From a bacterium (lineage in GTDB: Bacteria > Bacillota_I > Bacilli_A > RF39 > UBA660), in assembly GCA_004563275.1 (NCBI GenBank), contig SFSZ01000002.1, positions 1 to 60,144 of the forward strand: a DNA stretch of 60,144 nt. The letters are read 5' to 3'. The notes beneath the pieces are model-generated. The model searched no databases. It saw only the letters and a program-made list of their open reading frames with translations, and was not told where the DNA came from. Positions 55,289 through 60,144 of this stretch are shown one piece after another. The translations under genes were made by a program, and so were the position numbers. How positions within the stretch are numbered: the stretch's first letter is position 1; each line of letters begins with the position of its first letter.

Positions 55289-55819
55289 TTCTTTGCATAA
55301 TGCTTTTAAATGTTTAAAGCTTCTAATAACATCAACAAAGATCATAATATAGAAACATAATAAAAGTATATATATAAGTGGATTATTATGAATGGTTATA
55401 TAGTTTATTATTTTTAAAATTTTATCTCCTAAAAGGAAATAATACAAAACACTAACTAGAGCCCATATTAATGAATATAAGGGACATATTACTCCTTTAT
55501 AATTTCCCCACTCATTACTGTAATCCCAAAGTTTTTTAGGAGTATTTATAAACATAAGTCCACCAATTAATTCAATAAGTACCATTGATATAGTCATAGT
55601 TATAATAGATAGATATGCCGGAAGATTATATTTGTTAAATAAGTAATATATTAGAGTTAGTAAACATAATCCAAAACCATAAATAGGTAAATATGGTCCA
55701 TGCAAAAAACCGGGATTATTCCATCTTCCATGAATTATTTTTCGATAAAATAATTCTATAATCCAACCTACTGTGCTTCCTAAAAAAAACAAAAACAAAA
55801 AATTTTCAACTAGATTCAT
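55271..55819 (-). CDS. CmpB-type putative ABC transporter permease family membrane protein
   Basis: A 182-residue protein with five hydrophobic helices and the family pattern GSTVGWIIELFYRKI followed by NPGFLHGPYLPIYG and KLWDYSNEWGNYKG (PF06541). The family name says ABC permease, but there is no ATPase partner here and the role is not established. Single-gene unit. Confidence 0.85.
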   Translation of the reverse strand: MNLVENFLFLFFLGSTVGWIIELFYRKIIHGRWNNPGFLHGPYLPIYGFGLCLLTLIYYLFNKYNLPAYLSIITMTISMVLIELIGGLMFINTPKKLWDYSNEWGNYKGVICPLYSLIWALVSVLYYFLLGDKILKIINYITIHNNPLIYILLLCFYIMIFVDVIRSFKHLKALCKEIKLNL

Positions 55820-55913
55820 TAAACCACCATTATACTTCTATGATACCCAAATTTTAATAATTATACTATTACAATTTTTAAAATATTTAATTATATCCTA
55901 CAAAATTATTAAA

Positions 55914-56033
55914 TTAGTTGTTATTTAATTCAATTATGCTGGTTGCTGTTTCACATGGTTGAACTTTATTTTCACAACCAGTTAATAACACAAATGATAA
56001 TAATAATGCACTCAATAATAATATCTTTTTTAT
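55914..56033 (-). CDS. 39-residue lipoprotein-like peptide with ATA where a start codon is expected
   Basis: The minus-strand frame reads ATA then KKILLLSALLLSFVLLTGC and a short tail, i.e. a textbook lipoprotein signal peptide with lipobox LTGC at the right distance and a 20-residue mature part containing a second Cys. A GCAGGTG site lies four bases upstream of the ATA, and an extended -10 box before that, so everything but the start codon is in order. It is either a recently silenced gene (ATG to ATA) or one using a very weak AUA or a downstream TTG start. Too short to be recognised. Confidence 0.5.
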   Translation of the reverse strand: MKKILLLSALLLSFVLLTGCENKVQPCETATSIIELNNN

Positions 56034-56052
56034 TTAACACCTGCCTTAGTAA

Positions 56053-56061
56053 ATTATATCA
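56053..56061 (-). promoter_or_regulatory. Extended -10 promoter of the mini-lipoprotein
   Basis: TGATATAAT on the minus strand, about 20 bases upstream of the ATA codon. Confidence 0.5.
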
Positions 56062-56113
56062 TATAATAGTACAAAATATTAAATCATTTATGATATACTA
56101 ATTATAATAAGGA

Positions 56114-57017
56114 ATGGTTTGAAAAGAAGAAAAAAGATTTGGAAAAAGAAATTGAATTGGCGAAAGAAGAACTGTTCGTTCCTAATAAAAAGAAACGAAT
56201 TTTAAAGTGTATTTTTATAATATTATTATTTATAATTGTTTGTTTTTTAGCTTTTATTTATTTTTTTAAAAAAGATGATAATAATGTTGAAGTTAAAGTA
56301 AGAGATAAATAAGTATTCTTTGATGCTCTAGCATTAGAGATGACTATCAATGAAGAAAGAAGTATTAATATTAATCTTAAAGAGGGGTTAAATGCAAAGG
56401 AAATAGTTTTTACAGCGGATGATGATAAAGTTACTGGTAAGTGTGAAAATACTACATGTAAAATAAAGGCTAATAAAATTGGACTTAGCAAGATAACCGT
56501 TAGTATTGGAAATGAGAAAGATACTATTCCAGTTAGAGTTGTTAAAAATAAAAAGATTTATGCTTATACTTATGGAAATTCTTATAATGATTATGGAATG
56601 TATGTTTCTGGAGATGAAGATAGTGAAGGTAAATTATTATATACCTATACATGCAAATCTTTAGATTGTAAGATAATTACATATTCATATAATATTTTAA
56701 TAAAAGATAGTGATGGCTATCATTTAATTAATCCTAAGACAAAAAAAGATATTGCTACTAAATTAGATTATAGTAAATATGAAAGAATAGATATGGTTGA
56801 TAGTAATAGTACTGTATATGGTTTTGTCTTAAATGATAAATATTTTTATTCTGTTAAAAGTAATAAAAATACAATAAAAATTAATGATAAAAATCAGTTA
56901 GAATATGTTAAGTATTCATTTGATAGTAATGATAAATATAAAGCTACTAAAGTTTATTCAGATTATAATAATACTGTTATTGAAGTGCTTTTTGATAATT
57001 TACTCGTAATAAAATAA
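56114..57017 (+). pseudogene. Broken gene for a membrane protein with an Ig-like (Big2-type) domain
   Basis: Two open stretches lie in the same plus frame. The first (56117-56309) encodes a Lys/Glu-rich segment, a membrane helix (ILKCIFIILLFIIVCFLAF) and a linker; the second (56313-57017) an Ig-like domain (VFTADDDKVTGKCENT...KITVSIG) and a tail of about 140 unrecognised residues. They are separated only by TAA at 56310-56312. The only start with a ribosome binding site (AAGGA, ATG at 56114-56116) is out of frame by one base. The later ATG at 56340 has no site. Two lesions make decay the simplest reading. Sequencing error is the alternative. Confidence 0.6.
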
Positions 57018-57040
57018 GCCTTTGGGGCTTATTTTTTTTG
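57010..57040. terminator. Bidirectional terminator between the broken gene and ttcA
   Basis: An AATAAGCC/GGCTTATT hairpin with T8 on the plus strand and a shorter T-rich tail on the minus strand. Confidence 0.75.
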
Positions 57041-57862
57041 ATCATAATCATCTAGGAAACTATTATAAACTCCATCTTTTTTAGTTCCTAGAACACAATT
57101 TAAATTAATGTTGTCCAGTGATTTAAAAATGTTGTAATCGATATCTTTATTTTTCTTTCTTAAGGTTTTTATTAATTCTTTCATTTCTTTTCTTTTACTT
57201 GTTCCATCATTTATTAGCGAACATCCTTCTGTAAAACGACAGGCACAATTTATGAATGTTAATTCATTATAATTTCGCCAAGAAATAATAGCATCTTCTT
57301 TTACTAAATATAGAGGTCTAATTAATTCAATTCCTTCATAATTATCAGAATGTAGTTTAGGCATCATTGTTTTAATTTCTGAACCGTAAAACATTGATAA
57401 AAGGGTTGTTTCAATAACATCATCGAAGTGATGACCTAAAGCTATTTTATTACATCCTAATTCTTGAGCTTTATTATATAAATAACCTCTTCTCATTCTG
57501 GCACATAGATAACATGGGCTTTTTGAATCTACATTGGCAACAACATCAAAGATATCACTATTAAATAGTTCAATAGGAACATTTAATGTTTTAGCATTAT
57601 CAATTATAAAGTCTCGATTATACTCATTATATCCAGGATCCATAACTACATAATGGGCGGTAAAATTAATTTTACCATGACGATTTAATTCTTGGACGCA
57701 TTTAGCCAGAAGAAATGAATCTTTTCCCCCACTTATACAAACCATGATGTTATCATCTTCTTCAATTAAATTATAATCTTGAACCGCTCTAACAAATTTA
57801 CTCCATATTTCTTTACGATATTTTTTAATTATAGAGCGTTCGATTTCTTTATATTTTTCCAT
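57029..57862 (-). CDS. ttcA: TtcA-family tRNA 2-thiocytidine synthetase-like protein
   Basis: A 277-residue PP-loop ATPase of the TtcA/TtuA class that thiolates tRNA. PP-loop CISGGKDSFLLAKC, the central SPCYLCARMRRG CxxC expected to hold an iron-sulfur cluster, and GHHFDDVIETTLL. A further Cys cluster (NCACRFTEGC) lies near the C-terminus. The gene overlaps the end of the cysteine desulfurase gene, which can supply the sulfur. Two starts are possible; the ATG at 57860-57862 is 10 bases from AAGGAG, whereas the ATG at 57869-57871 is only one base from it. Confidence 0.88.
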   Translation of the reverse strand: MEKYKEIERSIIKKYRKEIWSKFVRAVQDYNLIEEDDNIMVCISGGKDSFLLAKCVQELNRHGKINFTAHYVVMDPGYNEYNRDFIIDNAKTLNVPIELFNSDIFDVVANVDSKSPCYLCARMRRGYLYNKAQELGCNKIALGHHFDDVIETTLLSMFYGSEIKTMMPKLHSDNYEGIELIRPLYLVKEDAIISWRNYNELTFINCACRFTEGCSLINDGTSKRKEMKELIKTLRKKNKDIDYNIFKSLDNINLNCVLGTKKDGVYNSFLDDYDQKK

Positions 57863-58982
57863 TTGATTCATACTCCTTATATAAGTTGTCTATTTCTTTT
57901 AGAAAAATGTTAATTTCTTCTTCGGTAGTAAGTTCTGATAAACTAACACGAATAGATGATGTTGATAGTCCTTTATCATTGGTTAAAGCATATACTAATT
58001 TTGATGGAGTTTCGATTGGACAACAAGATGTCTTGGTTGAAACATATATTTCTTTATTTTCTAAATAATTTTGAATATCGATTGATTTTATTCCTTTAAT
58101 ACTAAAATTAATGGTAAAGGGAATAGATGATTCTCTGCTGTTAATTGTTATATTTTTATATTTTTTAAGTTTATCTTTTATAGTTTTATTTAATTTTGAT
58201 ACATATTCATAATTTTCTTTTTCATTTTTTAACGCTAAACTTAGGGCTTTATCGCAAGCAACTATGGAAGCTAATTCTGGAGTGCCACTTCGATAGATTG
58301 TTGTAGATTTTCCACCATTAATTTGAGGTTTTAAACTGATATTTTGTTTTTTTATTAAAATACTTATTCCTGGTAATCCGTAAAATTTATGAGGTGTGAT
58401 TGTTACTAAATCAACATTTGAATAATCAATATCTACTTTTCCAATTGATTGGGAAGCATCTGAATGAAACACACAATTAGGATAGTCTTTTAATAATTTT
58501 CCAATTTCTTCGATTGGTTGTTTTAGTCCTATTTCACTATCTACTGAACATACACTAACTAAAATAGTATCTGGTCTAAGCATTTGTTTTAAAGTTTCTA
58601 TATCAATTAATCCGTCATGATTAATAGGAATTAATTCAACTTCAAAGCCTTGTTCTTGCATAGTTGTTGCAGAGGCAATTATTGAATTATGTTCTAGAGC
58701 ACTTAAAAGAATGTGTTTTCCTTTATTACGATATCTTTCACATATACCTTTTACTACTAAATTATTTGATTCACTAGCTCCTGAGGTGTATATTATTTCT
58801 TCTTTATTAACTTTTAAGTTACTTGCTATATTTCGGGTGCACTCATCAATGATATTTTTAGCTTCTCTTCCTAATTTATGTGAAGAATTAGGGTTAGCAA
58901 AATATTTAATTGAAGCATCATAAAATGTGTCTAAAACTTCTTTTTTTACTGGAGTGCTGGCAGCATAATCTAAATAAATCAT
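57849..58982 (-). CDS. Cysteine desulfurase (NifS/IscS family)
   Basis: A 377-residue PLP enzyme releasing sulfur from cysteine. Start IYLDYAASTPV, SGASESNN, the SDASQSIGK region, the PLP Lys in VTITPHKFYGLPG and the catalytic loop Cys in STKTSCCP. In front of a ttcA-like gene it most likely feeds tRNA thiolation (inference). The ATG at 58980-58982 has a perfect AAGGAGG site; the longer frame to 59045 has none. Confidence 0.94.
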   Translation of the reverse strand: MIYLDYAASTPVKKEVLDTFYDASIKYFANPNSSHKLGREAKNIIDECTRNIASNLKVNKEEIIYTSGASESNNLVVKGICERYRNKGKHILLSALEHNSIIASATTMQEQGFEVELIPINHDGLIDIETLKQMLRPDTILVSVCSVDSEIGLKQPIEEIGKLLKDYPNCVFHSDASQSIGKVDIDYSNVDLVTITPHKFYGLPGISILIKKQNISLKPQINGGKSTTIYRSGTPELASIVACDKALSLALKNEKENYEYVSKLNKTIKDKLKKYKNITINSRESSIPFTINFSIKGIKSIDIQNYLENKEIYVSTKTSCCPIETPSKLVYALTNDKGLSTSSIRVSLSELTTEEEINIFLKEIDNLYKEYESNGKI

Positions 58983-59006
58983 AATGTCCTCCTTTTTAAC
59001 AAAAGT

Positions 59007-59015
59007 ATTATAACA
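59007..59015 (-). promoter_or_regulatory. Extended -10 promoter of the cysteine desulfurase-ttcA operon
   Basis: TGTTATAAT on the minus strand, 25 bases before the start; -35 weak. Confidence 0.55.
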
Positions 59016-59033
59016 TATAATTTTATAATTAAA

Positions 59034-59056
59034 TAAAAAACTCATATAAATGAGTC
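59034..59056 (-). terminator. Terminator of the two-TM small protein gene
   Basis: An ACTCAT/ATGAGT hairpin with T6 on the minus strand. Confidence 0.75.
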
Positions 59057-59242
59057 TTACTTGTTCTTAGCTACATATTTCGCTGATAAAACAATTCCTA
59101 TTAGATTAACACCTATAGATATTCCTACTAATAAACCAGAAACAAAATCATTAATATTAATATTTTCAGTTAAGAAATGATTAGTTATATATAGTAGATT
59201 TCCTATTATTATTAATATAATACTTATTTTTAAATCTTTCAT
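59057..59242 (-). CDS. Small two-TM membrane protein
   Basis: A 61-residue protein with two membrane helices (about 5-23 and 33-54) joined by a polar loop, ending in a basic tail. Not recognised. The ATG at 59240-59242 has AAAGGA six bases away; the longer frame overlaps the DUF4362-like gene and lacks a site. Probably cotranscribed with that gene (13-base gap). Confidence 0.6.
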   Translation of the reverse strand: MKDLKISIILIIIGNLLYITNHFLTENININDFVSGLLVGISIGVNLIGIVLSAKYVAKNK

Positions 59243-59255
59243 ACTTTTCCTTTTT

Positions 59256-59975
59256 TTATTTTGAGATGGTAAATACGGTACCATTCTTAAAATTATTTTC
59301 ATTTATTTCTTCATTATTTAAAACTAAATATGTTTTATTTTTATATTTATAATTACTTAAATATTTATATTTTTCTAGTGATAATTCTTTGTCAGTTTCA
59401 GTTGCATATTTATCTCTGCTATAATCCGTTACTAAATATAAAAAATCATTATAATATAACAAATCATAAATTAGTAAGTCTCCTTCAATAGTTGTTTCTA
59501 CAATTCTAATGAAGGAATTTTTATGATTGTTGTATTCGTTTAAAAAATCTTCATACTCTTTTTTATTGATAATTTTATTTGTTAAGATTAAGCAATTATC
59601 TTCTTCTGCTTGAGTAACAGTATAACTTGATGGAAGTGAATTAATGTTTTTATTTTGTGTTAATGAAATTTGATAGAATGTTTCAATGTCAGTTATTTCT
59701 TGGGGTTCTGATGGCAAATCGTATTTCATAAACCATGAACCAAATTTAGAACCTTTATTATTTGAGAATGGTTCGACGGGTGAAACATTTACATATCTAA
59801 TTATTTTATATCCTAAACCATAATATGTTACTTTTGAGTCATCTTTGTTAATTACCTTTATGCAGTGTTTTGGTTCTATATTGTTGTTATAATTTTTTAA
59901 ATCCATAAAATATGTGAAAATTGATAAAGTTATTAACAATATTATTGCAGTTAGTAGTAATTTTTTTCTTTTCAT
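59256..59975 (-). CDS. Membrane-anchored or secreted DUF4362-like protein
   Basis: A 239-residue protein: N-terminal signal or anchor helix (about 5-24), a middle part of unknown fold (YGLGYKIIRYVNVSP), and a C-terminal 85 residues (FIRIVETTIEGDLLIYDLLY, then VTDYSRDKYA) resembling DUF4362 proteins of Bacilli. Function unknown. The ribosome binding site GGTGATT lies within one arm of a nine-base inverted repeat (59981-60015). Confidence 0.65.
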   Translation of the reverse strand: MKRKKLLLTAIILLITLSIFTYFMDLKNYNNNIEPKHCIKVINKDDSKVTYYGLGYKIIRYVNVSPVEPFSNNKGSKFGSWFMKYDLPSEPQEITDIETFYQISLTQNKNINSLPSSYTVTQAEEDNCLILTNKIINKKEYEDFLNEYNNHKNSFIRIVETTIEGDLLIYDLLYYNDFLYLVTDYSRDKYATETDKELSLEKYKYLSNYKYKNKTYLVLNNEEINENNFKNGTVFTISK

Positions 59976-59980
59976 TTAAT

Positions 59981-60015
59981 CACCAATTTAATTATATAAA
60001 AAAGAGAAATTGGTG
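59981..60015 (-). promoter_or_regulatory. Hairpin that can hide the ribosome binding site of the DUF4362-like gene
   Basis: Perfect nine-base inverted repeat CACCAATTT (59981-59989) and AAATTGGTG (60007-60015). On the minus strand the downstream arm contains the GGTG of the ribosome binding site, five bases from the ATG. No T tract follows, so it is not a standard terminator. Confidence 0.45.
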
Positions 60016-60144
60016 TAAATACATCTTTTTTTATATATTTCTTTCGATAAATAGAATGATGCCCTTGCTTTTGATCAACCAATATAGAAAGCAATATGAA
60101 TTATGTTGCTAGCTAGTTCTTCTTTGGTAACTCCATTCTTTTTA
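59988..60144 (-). pseudogene. C-terminal end of a carboxymuconolactone decarboxylase (AhpD-like) gene with a nonsense codon
   Basis: The minus frame entering from the right edge reads KKNGVTKEELASNIIHIAFY then IG, a stop TGA (60075-60077), and SKARASFYLSKEIY. This is the conserved C-terminal helix pair of the CMD family, in which a Trp normally follows IG before a P/S-K-A; here the TGG codon has become TGA. The rest of the gene lies outside. Because UGA is a stop in this organism (prfB), the gene is probably inactive. Confidence 0.65.

Noticed and set aside
56258..56491. Minus-strand hydrophobic frame opposite the broken gene
   Set aside because: No ribosome binding site; the plus-strand frames give a coherent domain order and explain the region better.

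Overview
This looks like a chromosomal segment of a very AT-rich, Gram-positive-type bacterium of the Bacillota, most likely class Bacilli (an Erysipelotrichales-like or RF39-like gut lineage would fit; that placement is inference). The supporting evidence is T-box leaders in front of pheS and lysS, the order rpsF-ssb-rpsR and rplI-dnaB, an RNase R/GerQ/CwlD gene set, lipoprotein processing by Lgt, strong GGAGG/AGGTG ribosome binding sites and TTGACA/TATAAT promoters. The genetic code is the standard bacterial one: RF2 is present and is controlled by its own in-frame UGA, and several genes end in TGA. At least three genes point to endospore formation: gerQ (35557-35895), a cwlD-type amidase (50612-51268) and a Gly-X-Y collagen-like protein at the left edge (1-128). 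gerQ and the collagen-like gene have CATA-type -10 boxes of the kind used by mother-cell sigma factors. Almost all genes lie on the minus strand; rnr, gerQ, a lemA-like gene and a broken gene at 56.1-57.0 kb are the plus-strand exceptions.

Layout. 1-17 kb: a thioredoxin-reductase-like flavoprotein lacking the NADPH motifs, lgt, a holin-like membrane protein, uvrA, dusB, pduL, a MacB-type ABC transporter, pssA with a HAD-GtrA fusion, tagO, truA preceded by two decayed ECF-transporter ATPases, and a C-terminal processing protease. 17-25 kb: a BrkB-type membrane protein, a receptor with substrate-binding domains and a variant GGDEF domain, ligA, pcrA and an XRE regulator with a dead ImmA-like domain. 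25-36 kb: rnr, pheST with its T-box, a lipoprotein, a YfcC transporter, lysS with its T-box, gerQ and an MBL hydrolase. 36-48 kb: a lemA-like gene, an unexplained 500-base non-coding stretch, ung, nudix, rlmH, walJ, an M23 peptidase, dnaB-rplI, an ABC-F ATPase, rpsR-ssb-rpsF, ychF and an ATP-grasp enzyme. 48-60 kb: HtrA protease, an Abi/HEPN protein, cwlD, yitT, prfB with its programmed frameshift, then a more accessory stretch (membrane XRE regulator, thioredoxin-like lipoprotein, rhodanese, CmpB-type protein, a mini-lipoprotein lacking a normal start codon, a broken Ig-like-domain gene), a cysteine desulfurase-TtcA pair, a DUF4362-like protein and the broken end of a carboxymuconolactone decarboxylase gene.

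Functional themes. Translation and tRNA modification dominate (DusB, TruA, TtcA with cysteine desulfurase, RlmH, PheST, LysS, RF2, S6/S18/L9, YchF, ABC-F), followed by DNA repair and replication (UvrA, LigA, PcrA, Ung, DnaB, SSB) and envelope or spore biology (Lgt, TagO, PssA, GtrA fusion, M23, CwlD, HtrA, CtpA). A recurring feature is families kept without their catalytic motifs: the thioredoxin reductase, the EcfA1/EcfA2 pair without EcfT, the ImmA domain, the GGDEF domain and two thioredoxin-fold proteins. The decayed ECF ATPase pair in front of truA and the NADPH-motif-less reductase are the observations I consider most worth following.
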